From Endozoicomonas arenosclerae (GTDB lineage Bacteria > Pseudomonadota > Gammaproteobacteria > Pseudomonadales > Endozoicomonadaceae): a DNA stretch of 64,000 nt. Below are positions 43,041 to 52,229 of this stretch, piece by piece (within the stretch, counting starts at the first letter, position 1; each line of letters opens with the position of its first letter). The stretch lies in NCBI RefSeq assembly GCF_001562015.1, contig NZ_LASA01000053.1:18638-82637 (forward strand), given 5' to 3'. The notes below the pieces were generated by a model that worked only from the letters and a program-made list of their open reading frames with translations, made no database searches and was not told the origin of the DNA. The position numbers were made by a program, and so were the translations under genes.

Positions 43041-44021
43041 TTAAGCTTCAACAGGTCTGAACAATGCCAGCGTCAATTCTTCATCGCACTGGGTGATTTC
43101 AGCCTTCACTGCCATGCCAATTTTGACATCTTCAGGCTCGATGCCCACCAGCCCTGCAACCAGACGAGTACCTTCTTCCAGCTCAACCAGAGCAATAGGA
43201 TTCGGTTCATCAAAAGCAGGGAGAGCAGGATGATGGAGATTCACAAAACTGTGAATCACACCGTTACCACTGGCTTCCACGGCATCACGCTCCAGTGAAC
43301 GACAGCTTGGGCACATAGGTGACGGGGGATGTCTCAGGGTTTCGCAGGACTTGCAACGCTGAATCAGCAGTTTGCCTTCTTTCAGGCCTTCCCAGAAGAA
43401 GCGGTTGTCACGGTTGATACCAGGACGCGGTCTTACAGCTTTCTTTGGCTTGGAAGAGCCAGACGACTGGGGTTTATTGTCACTTTTGGGTGGAATGAAC
43501 TTGAGCAGGCGGAAACGCATTTCGCCGACTTTCTCTTCATTCTGATCGACAAAAGTCCACAGTTCAGTGACGAAATAGCCCGTTCCCAGAGCGGTATCTT
43601 TCTTCTCGGAAATAGACTCAATTTCCATGTAATGGGAAATATCATCACCGGGCTTCAGAGTACGAAAGTATTCCTGGTCACAGTTAACCGCTACTACGCC
43701 AACAAAACCATATTCATCCAGAATATCCAGAACGTAGGGCTGCTCTGCTGTCCGCTCCCGGGTGCCCGGTGCATGTTGACCGGTAACCCCTCTCATGGTC
43801 CATGCCTGCAGCATGGTAGGGGGTGCAATGGTAGAACCTTCAGAGCTATTGGCAGCGTATTCCGGATCGGTATACATGGGGTTCTGATCTCCCATGGCCT
43901 GGGCCCAGTGACGGATCATGGGCTGATTGACCGGATCCCAGCTCTTGTGAGGCCCTACCCTCACACCGAGGGTTTCGGCCATCAGGGCTTCCAGTTCCTT
44001 ATTGTTATTCTGATCAGTCAT
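43041..44021 (-). CDS. ChsH2-like bifunctional protein: MaoC hydratase plus DUF35 OB-fold
   Basis: 327 residues from the ATG at 44021 (GGAG upstream); an open extension to 44087 is not supported. Residues 1-170 are a MaoC-like hotdog domain (HWAQAMGDQNPMYTDPEYA; APPTMLQAWTMRG). A Lys/Ser/Pro linker (about 185-205) leads to a DUF35 domain with a rubredoxin-like zinc knuckle, CKSC-N11-CPSC, and an OB-fold. This two-domain layout is that of mycobacterial ChsH2 (Rv3542c): the first half pairs with ChsH1 for hydration, the second with Ltp2 for aldol cleavage. It heads the operon. Confidence 0.9.
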   Translation of the reverse strand: MTDQNNNKELEALMAETLGVRVGPHKSWDPVNQPMIRHWAQAMGDQNPMYTDPEYAANSSEGSTIAPPTMLQAWTMRGVTGQHAPGTRERTAEQPYVLDILDEYGFVGVVAVNCDQEYFRTLKPGDDISHYMEIESISEKKDTALGTGYFVTELWTFVDQNEEKVGEMRFRLLKFIPPKSDNKPQSSGSSKPKKAVRPRPGINRDNRFFWEGLKEGKLLIQRCKSCETLRHPPSPMCPSCRSLERDAVEASGNGVIHSFVNLHHPALPAFDEPNPIALVELEEGTRLVAGLVGIEPEDVKIGMAVKAEITQCDEELTLALFRPVEA

Positions 44022-44138
44022 GCTTACTGTCTCCGCCTGTTGATCAGGCCAGATGTTTTTCTGCTTCCTATGACTTGCCGGAAGCATCTTCTGTTCTTTT
44101 ATTAGCCATTAACACGATAGGCATAGATCAGTTAGCAT

Positions 44139-44179
44139 TTTACGGTCAGGAGCGAAGCAGACAATTACAAAAGCGGCCA
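44139..44179 (-). promoter_or_regulatory. Putative AraC-type operator plus promoter for the chsH2 operon
   Basis: Minus strand TGGCCGCTTTTGTAATTG at 44179-44162 shares 15 of 18 bases with the sites at 7468 and 11608. The next bases give TTGTCT, 16 bp, TAAAAT as a promoter. A weak half-site lies 22 bp upstream. Confidence 0.55.
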
Positions 44180-44306
44180 ATCGTGGCTGGCAAAAATATC
44201 AATACAGGGTAATAAGAAACATTAATGGCCTTACCAATGACAGGATTTGATTATCTGCTAATCTGACAAGCCACCAGGAAGAGGCAGTACAGGCTAAAGA
44301 TTCCCA

Positions 44307-47156
44307 ATGAAAGCCAGCGGGGCTATCAAAAGAATATTTACACCCATTTTGTTCGTATTAATCTGTGCACTCTTCCTGCTTTTGTCTGCCCCTGCCCTGG
44401 CGGGATATCTCGGTTTTGATAAACAACCCGATCCGGACATTGTTATCTGTCTGTTTCCCGTTAATTTTGCGGGCGGACAGACAGTCAGCCTGACACTGGT
44501 CTTTAACGGCCCCTTCTACATCGTTTCCGACAGTAATCTGCTGACTGGGCGCAGGAACGGTTACACCATCAGCTCACCCTCCGGCAGGGTTTCAGATGTC
44601 AGGCAGTTTGAGATCAATCTTCACTTCACGCAGGAGCCGATCCCCCTGTGCGTAGCACTGGCAGCTCTGAACAACAGCCGGGAACAGTCTGCGGATGCCG
44701 ATCACTTGGCTCTGGTGGAGAGCGCCAGTCGTCTGATAGATGGCCAGTCAAGAATGTCGCTGGCCTCGCAGGCTATCGATAGAAGATCGCTAACGGCACA
44801 ATCGCGACGTTTCAACATCCTTTCCCATACTTACAGCCAGAGCACTCTTTATCGATTCGCACAGGCAGCCAGTCGTTTACGACAGTATTCATCCACCCGA
44901 TTGCAACACACTGAGAGCCTATACAGAGACAACTCTCCCTTTATTCAACTGCCCGACATTCGCAGCCCACTTTATCTTGATCTGGCGAACAGAGTTTCAG
45001 ACCTGCCTTATCCCGGTATATCCTCTCACTTGTTTCGCTATCTCTGGTTCCACAGTGGTCTTCTGCAAAGAGACCTTGAGCTTCTGGCCCATATGATCAA
45101 TCGCTTCAGCCAGCGAGCCCTGACTATCGCCCATTCAGACTCTCCTCTTGAGAGACTGAGGTCCATCCAGGCTGCTCCAGATAGTGAGATATTTCGGAGA
45201 ATCAATTTAAAAGATCTGGAAGAAATCGCCAGGCTGTTTCCCCATAATGGCCACCTTTCCCAGAATCAGGCCAACCTTGCCCTCAAAGAGTATTCCGGCA
45301 CAGCTACTGTGGCTGAACGAACTACATTGAACCAGCTGATTTCCAAAGGAGAACACCTGATGGCACCGGTTCAGTGTTCAGACGATGATCTGGTCACAGA
45401 CCTGGAGAGATGCCATATCCCCGTTTTCGATTTTGCCAGTCCGGTCAGCAATCGACGCTTTCGCATTATCCGATTACTGGGCAGAGGCGGAGAAGGTTCA
45501 GTCTGGGAAGTGTCTGATGGACAGGAATCCTTTGCTCTGAAAGAGATCGAATACAACGACTTTGTTCGTCAATCCACTGCCCGATTAATGTCCATCATCC
45601 AACAGAACAAACTGAGATCAGAGAGGGTTATGCCGTTACTGGAACAATGGAGTGACCAACACAAACTCTACCAGTTAATGCCCGTTATGAGAGATGGAGA
45701 CTTGCATGACTTTATCGCTAATCACCCGGAAATAGTGAACCAGCATTTGGCTGAACTGGCTTTCCAGATTATTGATGCAGCGGCCTATCTCCATCTGAAC
45801 CAGGTCGTGCACAGAGATATCAAACCTTTAAACTTCCTTGTCCAGCGCAGGAATGATGACATTCGACTGTTTCTTTCGGATCTGGGACTGGTCAGAGAAA
45901 TAGACACACCTGATGCCATGACGATGTCATTCGTCGGCACGATTGCTTATATGGGCGCGCATACAGCGATGGCCCGGGCTGAAGGCCTACCTTACCAGGC
46001 ACTGAAAATGGAATATGAAACCATTGCTATCACTCTGGTTCATCTTGCAACCAATGTATTACTGTTCGAAAAATTCACTTCTCGTGCTACTAACTATGAT
46101 GAACAAGCCAGATGGCAAGGAACCTTCTTTAAAAACCTGGCGACAGGTGAAGAAGATACCTTTGAGAATATTCGCAGCCAGCTTCCATTCTGGCTGAAGG
46201 AAAATAAGGACAAGCTCCCTGCTCCTTTGCTTGAGATTGTTAGTATGCTGCTCGAGCTACCAACAGATAAAAGTCATTTTGGCTATCTGACAGAAATCCT
46301 CGATCAGCATCAATACTTTGCCCGGTATAAACATATAAGTGAGGCCATCAAGCTGAGAAACCAGCAAATGGCTGCCGAAGCCATTGCCAGACAGCTGTTA
46401 CAGATGGCACAACTTCAAGCCCTTCTTCCCCAAGGGTGGACCATTCAATACGTCAATGGCGATGGTGACTGCCTGCCCACTGCCCTGGCTCAGTCAATGA
46501 ATGCCAATGGCTTTGCCCAGGAGCTGAATCAACAGTTAGTCAGACAGCAGCTGGCCAAACTGCTTCGCACAATTCTTGGTTTCATTGAAAACCTCGCCAG
46601 CCATATAGATCCGGAAGGCACTTCACCTGAACTAGTTACCCTGCAGCAAGATTTGCTTTCAAATCAATTATTCACTCTGACAGGCCTCACCATTGATCAG
46701 ATTGAAGACATGCTTCAGAACGGCTCGATTGAAAATTCTGCTGCCGTTACAGGTCCTGTACTGGGAGAAATGAACAGCTGGCTGGACCCCGGTTTCATTC
46801 CCATCCTGCAACAAATGCTGAATGTCCAGATCAACCTGAATTCGCCCAACCATAACCAGGACACGATGCTCAATGAACCTTTCAATAACCAGTTCTGGCA
46901 CCATAACGCACCGACGCTGGCCTTTTATCTGCAGTCAGCCGGTATCATTGCACTCAGTGAAAACCTGCCTGAAATCACCCTGGTTTTTAACGGCCAAACA
47001 GGAAGAAGAGGTCACTACTTTTTTGCCTTGCCGCCCGGTATTGACCCACCTCAGCTTCAGGCCCAGCCCCTTTCAAACCACTCTTCTGAAGTCGTACCGG
47101 ATCTTTGGAACAGAGGAGAAGTCCGATATCAATTTCAAATGAGTAGACCTTTTTGA
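44307..47156 (+). CDS. Secreted Ser/Thr kinase fused to an OTU-type cysteine protease domain
   Basis: 949 residues. The N-terminus has a Sec signal peptide (ILFVLICALFLLLSAPALA). Residues 35-375 are unrecognised, with a beta-rich start and helical rest. The kinase domain spans about 384-665: LLGRGGEGSVW (390-400), ALKEIE with K412, VHRDIKPLNF with D504 and N509, SDLGL (DFG position, D525) and a GTIAYMG activation end. From about 700 an OTU-like protease follows: YVNGDGDCLPTALAQSM with candidate Cys722, and RRGHYFFALPP with candidate His903. OTU proteases cut ubiquitin chains. Both halves target eukaryotic regulation, so a host-directed effector is a reasonable inference. Codon use gives no sign of foreign origin by eye. 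Confidence 0.82.
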   Translation: MKASGAIKRIFTPILFVLICALFLLLSAPALAGYLGFDKQPDPDIVICLFPVNFAGGQTVSLTLVFNGPFYIVSDSNLLTGRRNGYTISSPSGRVSDVRQFEINLHFTQEPIPLCVALAALNNSREQSADADHLALVESASRLIDGQSRMSLASQAIDRRSLTAQSRRFNILSHTYSQSTLYRFAQAASRLRQYSSTRLQHTESLYRDNSPFIQLPDIRSPLYLDLANRVSDLPYPGISSHLFRYLWFHSGLLQRDLELLAHMINRFSQRALTIAHSDSPLERLRSIQAAPDSEIFRRINLKDLEEIARLFPHNGHLSQNQANLALKEYSGTATVAERTTLNQLISKGEHLMAPVQCSDDDLVTDLERCHIPVFDFASPVSNRRFRIIRLLGRGGEGSVWEVSDGQESFALKEIEYNDFVRQSTARLMSIIQQNKLRSERVMPLLEQWSDQHKLYQLMPVMRDGDLHDFIANHPEIVNQHLAELAFQIIDAAAYLHLNQVVHRDIKPLNFLVQRRNDDIRLFLSDLGLVREIDTPDAMTMSFVGTIAYMGAHTAMARAEGLPYQALKMEYETIAITLVHLATNVLLFEKFTSRATNYDEQARWQGTFFKNLATGEEDTFENIRSQLPFWLKENKDKLPAPLLEIVSMLLELPTDKSHFGYLTEILDQHQYFARYKHISEAIKLRNQQMAAEAIARQLLQMAQLQALLPQGWTIQYVNGDGDCLPTALAQSMNANGFAQELNQQLVRQQLAKLLRTILGFIENLASHIDPEGTSPELVTLQQDLLSNQLFTLTGLTIDQIEDMLQNGSIENSAAVTGPVLGEMNSWLDPGFIPILQQMLNVQINLNSPNHNQDTMLNEPFNNQFWHHNAPTLAFYLQSAGIIALSENLPEITLVFNGQTGRRGHYFFALPPGIDPPQLQAQPLSNHSSEVVPDLWNRGEVRYQFQMSRPF

Positions 47157-47197
47157 TCCAGAATCCGAAACTGATCTCTTGAAAAGAATGATGACAC

Positions 47198-48097
47198 TCA
47201 ATCCAGACGACGACTGATGACTTCTGTCAGGAAACTCTTGAGAACCCTGACATTGGCAGGAAGCAGCTTTCGGTCTCTGGAAACCATATAGATAGGAGGC
47301 CGTGAAGCAAACTGGTATTCAGGCAGTACCTGGATAAGTTTTTCAGTATCTATCTCATCATCAACGAAGAACTTCAACATGACCCCTATCCCCATATTCG
47401 CCTTCACCAATGTTTTAATGCCATAAATGTCGTTCATGGCCACCCGGCTTTCTATCTCTACAGCAAACTGCTGCTGATCCTTATGAAAAACCCATGGTAC
47501 GGCATTATTGAATAGCCGGAAGTGGGATGCCATGCAGTGATGCCTTTTCAGATCTTCAGGAAACTTTGGCTCCCCCTTCTCCGCCAGATAATCAGGTGTT
47601 GCCACCAGCACCACAGGACACTCACCCAGGCTTTTGCAAATCAGGGAACTATCTGAGAGCTGGCCCATAGTGATAATGATGTCCTGCTTATCAGAGAATG
47701 CCTGCAGCGTGGGTTGTTCCACCGTCAAATCCACTCGAAGATCTGGATATTCTTCCATCAACCGGGGCAACTCGGGTATCACCAGTTCCCTGGCTAACAG
47801 GGGAGGTACCGAAAGCCTCACCACACCGGAAATATCTTCTTTGAGTGCAGAGCCCGTCTGTTCAAGGATGTTGTAGCTTTCGAGCATTGAGCGAACATAG
47901 GGCTGCAGAGTCTCACCCGCCTCAGTTAACAAAAGATGGGGACTGCGATGAAAAAGTTTGTAACCCAGAGCCGATTCCAGTCGGGCCATCTGTTTGCTGA
48001 TATGGGAATTGGACACCCCCAGCCGTTCTGCTGTCTTGCTGAAACTTCCGTATTCAGCGGCACAACCAAAAATCTGATACTGCTCGATCTTACTCAT
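47198..48097 (-). CDS. LysR-family transcriptional regulator
   Basis: 299 residues. N-terminal winged helix (IFGCAAEYGSFSKTAERLGVSNSHISKQMARLESALGYKLFHRS), followed by the type 2 periplasmic-binding-like effector domain. It diverges from the DUF1254 gene, which is its most likely target, with TTTCC-type dyads between them. The effector is unknown. Confidence 0.9.
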   Translation of the reverse strand: MSKIEQYQIFGCAAEYGSFSKTAERLGVSNSHISKQMARLESALGYKLFHRSPHLLLTEAGETLQPYVRSMLESYNILEQTGSALKEDISGVVRLSVPPLLARELVIPELPRLMEEYPDLRVDLTVEQPTLQAFSDKQDIIITMGQLSDSSLICKSLGECPVVLVATPDYLAEKGEPKFPEDLKRHHCMASHFRLFNNAVPWVFHKDQQQFAVEIESRVAMNDIYGIKTLVKANMGIGVMLKFFVDDEIDTEKLIQVLPEYQFASRPPIYMVSRDRKLLPANVRVLKSFLTEVISRRLD

Positions 48098-48140
48098 AAG
48101 ACATCATTCTTATTTTATTCATGACCGATGCTATCAGATA

Positions 48141-48180
48141 TTTTCCAATCGCGTTTCCATATGGAAAACCCGGGTTTCCA
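48141..48180. promoter_or_regulatory. LysR-type dyad cluster in the divergent promoter
   Basis: TTTCCATATGGAAA (48154-48167) is a perfect 14-bp palindrome. It overlaps a second near-palindrome GGAAAACCCGGGTTTCC, and TTTTCC occurs again at 48141. The region lies between the LysR gene and its divergent neighbour. Confidence 0.5.
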
Positions 48181-48250
48181 AACAGGCGGTTTATTAATTT
48201 TCCTGAGTCCCTAAGCTGAGAACACTTTTCCACCGTTTCTGGATAAAAGA

Positions 48251-49675
48251 ATGACCAGTAAAATAACAATGAAAAAGGTCTCGATCATTCTGGGGGCTTT
48301 CGCCGTACTGGGGATACTGGCCAGTCAGATTAACCTGGCAGCCCTGATCAGCTATCAGCAAAAACGCAGCGACGCCATTATTGCCGAGAAGATGGCCGCC
48401 AGCATTGGCGCACTGGCCTATGTCTATGGCTATCCTCTGGTGGATATGGCCAAACAAATGCACAACGAAATTCATAAGGTGGAAGAGAACCAGCAGGTTT
48501 ACGCTCCCATAAACCGCCTGCACCGTTACGATGAAATAGTCGGGCCAGAGAATGCTGGCAACCTTCGTCTGCCCAACAACGACACCCTCTATTTCAGTGG
48601 CTGGTTTGATATCAGCAAAGAGCCGGTCATTATTCACACACCGGATACTCAGGGACGCTACTTCACCATTGCTGTCACCAACCTTTACTCTGAAGTAATT
48701 CATATTGGACGACGGACTTACGGTACTGACGAAACCTATTACGCACTGGTTTCACCCGACTGGCAGGGCAGCCTACCGGACAATGTTAAGCCTGTAGAAG
48801 TAGAGACTTCCAAAGGCTGGTTATTGGGCAGAATGTATGTAGCAGGCAAAGAAGATAAGCCCGCTGCAGTCGATGCCATGAACAATATCTGGATGGCTTC
48901 ACTCAGTGAATTCACTCTGGATCAGAGACCTGCTACAAAACCTGCAATCACTTCAGAGCCCATTGATCCACTGCAATCCCTCGAATTCTTCAGTTACATG
49001 AATAAGGCACTGAGAAGTATTCCAACCCGTGCCAGCGAACAAGCGCTTATGGCCCAGTTCGACCTGATTGGCATTGGCCCCAACAGTGACTTCGATCCAG
49101 AAAAGCTCAGTGAAGCCACACTCAAAGGTTTAGAGCAGGCACTGGAAGAAGGCATGAAGATTGTCGAAGCATCCGAACTTCGTACGCTTCCCAGTTACAA
49201 CGGCTGGATGATTCCCCAGAAAGTGGGTCGCTACGGATTCGATTACATTCAGCGAGCCTCTGTTGTGGCCAATGGTTATGGCAACCTGCCGGAAGAATCG
49301 ACATATGCAGCCGCTCTGACATCAGGCGACGATGACATTATGACGGGAAACAACACCTACAAGCTGCACTTTGAAAAAGGTCAGTTACCGCCTGTTAAAG
49401 GCTTCTGGTCAGTAGCCACTTACGAACTCCCAAAGAAACAGCTGGCCAGCAATGAGATTAATCGTTACAGCATTGGAGATCGTACCGATGGCATCCAGTA
49501 CAACGACGATGGTTCTTTGACAATCTGGCTTCAGTCCGAAAGACCGGAAGATCCCAATAAAAACTGGCTGCCTGTTCCCGAAGGTATGTTTATGGCGGTG
49601 ATGAGAATGTACGAGCCTGAGCAGCCCATTCTCAATAAAGAGTATGAGCTGGCCAGGATTGAAAGGGTGAATTGA
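48251..49675 (+). CDS. DUF1254/DUF1214 domain protein
   Basis: 474 residues. N-terminal hydrophobic helix (VSIILGAFAVLGILASQI) as anchor or signal, then DUF1254 (ALAYVYGYPLVDMAKQMHNE; NNDTLYFSGWFDISKEPVII) and DUF1214 in the C-terminal third (FWSVATYELPKKQLASNEINRYSIGDRT; DGSLTIWLQSERPEDPNKNWLPVP). The family is widespread and its biochemical role unsettled. Divergent from the LysR gene; its stop abuts the AraC stop at 49676. Confidence 0.87.
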   Translation: MTSKITMKKVSIILGAFAVLGILASQINLAALISYQQKRSDAIIAEKMAASIGALAYVYGYPLVDMAKQMHNEIHKVEENQQVYAPINRLHRYDEIVGPENAGNLRLPNNDTLYFSGWFDISKEPVIIHTPDTQGRYFTIAVTNLYSEVIHIGRRTYGTDETYYALVSPDWQGSLPDNVKPVEVETSKGWLLGRMYVAGKEDKPAAVDAMNNIWMASLSEFTLDQRPATKPAITSEPIDPLQSLEFFSYMNKALRSIPTRASEQALMAQFDLIGIGPNSDFDPEKLSEATLKGLEQALEEGMKIVEASELRTLPSYNGWMIPQKVGRYGFDYIQRASVVANGYGNLPEESTYAAALTSGDDDIMTGNNTYKLHFEKGQLPPVKGFWSVATYELPKKQLASNEINRYSIGDRTDGIQYNDDGSLTIWLQSERPEDPNKNWLPVPEGMFMAVMRMYEPEQPILNKEYELARIERVN

Positions 49676-50683
49676 TCACCCTTTTCTATAAGTCAAAGGC
49701 GTGAGCCCGGTCCAGCTTTTAAAAGCACGAATAAAGGCACTGGGCTCAGAGAAAGCCACTTTGGCAGCGATCTCTTCAATAGATAGACGCTTCTGATTGA
49801 GGAGATGAATCGCAATGTCGCGGCGGGTCTGGGTTTTGATCTCCTGATAGACCGTACCCTCTTTTTTCAATGCACGACGTAGGGTCTGTGAATGCATATT
49901 GAGATGAGCGGCTATGACTTCAATCTCAGGCAGCTCCTCTTTTTCCCTCAGGCTGGTTTCAACCAGATTTCTGACATTCATGGCGATCTGCTTGTCACTG
50001 ACTCGTGTTTCAAACAGATTCATCGGCGCACGCTCCATGTATGACTGAAGCGACGGGTAGTTTTGCCGATTAGGCAAATCAAAGGCACTGCGATTATAAA
50101 CAATGGAGTTTCGAGGCTGGTTAAACAATACCGCAGCCCCGAAAAACAGGAACTGATACTCTTCCGGGTAATCCGTGGCGGGGTAGTCCAGAGTCACCTG
50201 GACAATGGGCATCCTTTCATTAGCCAACCAACTGTGGAAACGGTGAAATGACATCAGCGTGGTTTCAACAATATAAGTATTGGTAATCGTAGAAGTCGAT
50301 CGACGGCCAATCTCATGGGTAACCAGATTGTCATCTAATGTCAGCTGATGGTAAAAGCCATTCTCCAGCAGGTTGGCGTACTCCACTGAACGCTCATAGG
50401 CCTCTCCAACGGAGGGACAATTAATGACCGCATTACACATCATGGCCGATACACCAATGCGTTGAGGCTTGCCTAACAGACCCATTGCCTCATCGTTGAG
50501 CAATACCGTTAATTTGCTCACCAGCCTGAAATACTGGGCTGCCTCCACCCTGGATCGATCTTCCGTCAAAACCTGAGGTGGTATCTCGCATTCACGCAGA
50601 AGCTTCTTCAGGTCATAGCCCAGAGCCTCTGCGCCATCGAGTGTCTGACGGACATAAGCTGAACTGATGGTGATTGTTTTCAT
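49676..50683 (-). CDS. AraC-family transcriptional regulator (AraC_binding N-terminal type)
   Basis: 335 residues. N-terminal ligand domain of the OruR/ArgR kind (VEAAQYFRLVSKLTVLLNDEAMGL; RMPIVQVTLDYPATDYPEEYQFLF). The C-terminal double helix-turn-helix has IEVIAAHLNMHSQTLRRALKKEG and KVAFSEPSAFIRAFKSWTGLTP. It resembles the regulator at 4923 in layout. It diverges from the thiolase-fadB operon, and two phased TGTC-N6-TGTCA units lie in the shared region. It is therefore the first candidate for control of that operon and, by motif sharing, of the wider regulon. Confidence 0.9.
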   Translation of the reverse strand: MKTITISSAYVRQTLDGAEALGYDLKKLLRECEIPPQVLTEDRSRVEAAQYFRLVSKLTVLLNDEAMGLLGKPQRIGVSAMMCNAVINCPSVGEAYERSVEYANLLENGFYHQLTLDDNLVTHEIGRRSTSTITNTYIVETTLMSFHRFHSWLANERMPIVQVTLDYPATDYPEEYQFLFFGAAVLFNQPRNSIVYNRSAFDLPNRQNYPSLQSYMERAPMNLFETRVSDKQIAMNVRNLVETSLREKEELPEIEVIAAHLNMHSQTLRRALKKEGTVYQEIKTQTRRDIAIHLLNQKRLSIEEIAAKVAFSEPSAFIRAFKSWTGLTPLTYRKG

Positions 50684-50778
50684 TCTTTACACTCTGAAAA
50701 GAGTTAGTCCCAACACTCTTCCAGGGGCTGTTTCAACTCACTTCTCCCCCTGTCCGAAATAGAATTCTAAATTAAAAG

Positions 50779-50844
50779 TGTCATCTAATGTCAATTTTTA
50801 TGTCCCCCCCTGTCATTGTTAAGTCAGTTGTTCCAGAGCAGAAT
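50779..50844 (+). promoter_or_regulatory. Tandem AraC-type operator plus promoter for the thiolase-fadB operon
   Basis: Two 22-bp direct units: TGTCATCTAATGTCAATT at 50779 and TGTCCCCCCCTGTCATTG at 50801. The second ends in TTGTTA, followed 17 bp later by CAGAAT, a possible -35/-10 pair. Half-sites fall at 50779, 50789, 50801 and 50811, about one helical turn apart. Confidence 0.6.
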
Positions 50845-50974
50845 GTGCCAAAGTCGATAGCTGCAAGTGACAGCAGCAGGGGAAAGTCGCCGGTCAGGAA
50901 AGGGATACAAGAGCGATTCAGGACAGCCGGCCACCCGGAATACAAAAGCAAGAAAAACTTAAAGGAAACCCAAA

Positions 50975-52183
50975 ATGCCCCATCCAGTGTATATCTATGA
51001 TGCCGTACGCACTCCAAGGAGTAAGGGTAAGAAAGACGGTAGCCTCTACACAGTCAAGCCCATCGACCTGGGCGCATCTGTTCTGAAAGCCATGCAGAGT
51101 CGTCTGGACCTGGACACATCCTACGTCGATGACGCGGTATTCGGTTGTGTAACCCCCATCGGCGAACAGGGCGGCGATGTCACCAAAATGATCGTTGCCA
51201 ACGCTGGCTGGGATCAAAGTGTTGCCGGCGTTCAGTTGGATCGCTTCTGCGCTTCCGGTCTGGAAGCTGTCAACATTGCCGCTCAAAAAATCGCTTCCGG
51301 CTGGGAAGATCTGGTGGTAGCCGGCGGTGTTGAGTCCATGTCCCGTGTTCCCCTGGGTTCCAGTGGTGGTGCCATGGGTGCCGACCCTGAGTTTGTCTTC
51401 AAGAATGGTTTTATTCCTCAGGGTGTTGCAGCTGACCTGCTGGGAACACTGGATGGTCATACCCGTGAAGAAGTCGATGCCTTCGCCGTAGAATCACAGC
51501 GTCGTGCAGCTCACGCCCGTGACAATGGTTATTTTGATAAGTCTGTGGTTGCCGTTAAAGACAACAACGGTGTCACTGTTCTGGATAAAGACGATTTCAT
51601 CAAGCCTGAAACCACTATGGAAGGCCTGGCCAAGCTGAAGCCCGCTTTTGAAATGCCAGGACAATTCGGCTTTAACGATGTCGCCATCAGCAAGTACCCA
51701 CAGGTTTCCAAGGTCAACCACATTCATACGCCGGGTAACTCTTCCGGCATCGTAGACGGTTCCTCTGCTGTTCTGGTGGGCAGTGAAAAAGCCGGTAAAG
51801 ATCTGGGTCTGACACCACGCGCCCGCATTGTTGCCACCGCAGTTCTGGCGGTTGAGCCAGTTCTGATGCTGGCCGGTCCTGCTCCTGCTGCTCGCAAGGC
51901 TCTGAAAAAAGCCGGCCTGCAAGCCAGCGACATTGACCTGTGGGAAATCAACGAAGCCTTCTCTTCCGTTGCCCTGCGTTATATGAGCGAACTGGAAATC
52001 TCCCACGATGTCACCAACGTAAACGGTGGCGCCATTGCCATGGGTCACCCACTGGGCGCAACCGGTGGCATGTTGGTTGGCACCATGGTGGATGAGCTGG
52101 AGCGTCGTAACCTCAAGCGCGGCATGATCTCTCTCTGCGTAGGCGGTGGCATGGGTATCTCCACCATCGTTGAACTGGTCTAA
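50975..52183 (+). CDS. Acetyl-CoA acyltransferase (thiolase)
   Basis: 402 residues. Nucleophile Cys in LDRFCASGLEAVN, WEINEAFSS, His in GGAIAMGHPLGATGG and second Cys in SLCVGGGMG. This is a standard degradative thiolase, distinct from the FadA5-like copy at 29185. AAGGAA precedes the ATG. The FadB-type gene follows after 46 bases, so the two probably act as one beta-oxidation complex. Confidence 0.9.
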   Translation: MPHPVYIYDAVRTPRSKGKKDGSLYTVKPIDLGASVLKAMQSRLDLDTSYVDDAVFGCVTPIGEQGGDVTKMIVANAGWDQSVAGVQLDRFCASGLEAVNIAAQKIASGWEDLVVAGGVESMSRVPLGSSGGAMGADPEFVFKNGFIPQGVAADLLGTLDGHTREEVDAFAVESQRRAAHARDNGYFDKSVVAVKDNNGVTVLDKDDFIKPETTMEGLAKLKPAFEMPGQFGFNDVAISKYPQVSKVNHIHTPGNSSGIVDGSSAVLVGSEKAGKDLGLTPRARIVATAVLAVEPVLMLAGPAPAARKALKKAGLQASDIDLWEINEAFSSVALRYMSELEISHDVTNVNGGAIAMGHPLGATGGMLVGTMVDELERRNLKRGMISLCVGGGMGISTIVELV

Positions 52184-52229
52184 GAGACAGATTTCCTGAA
52201 GATTCAAGAATAGAGAGAGCAGAAGAACA

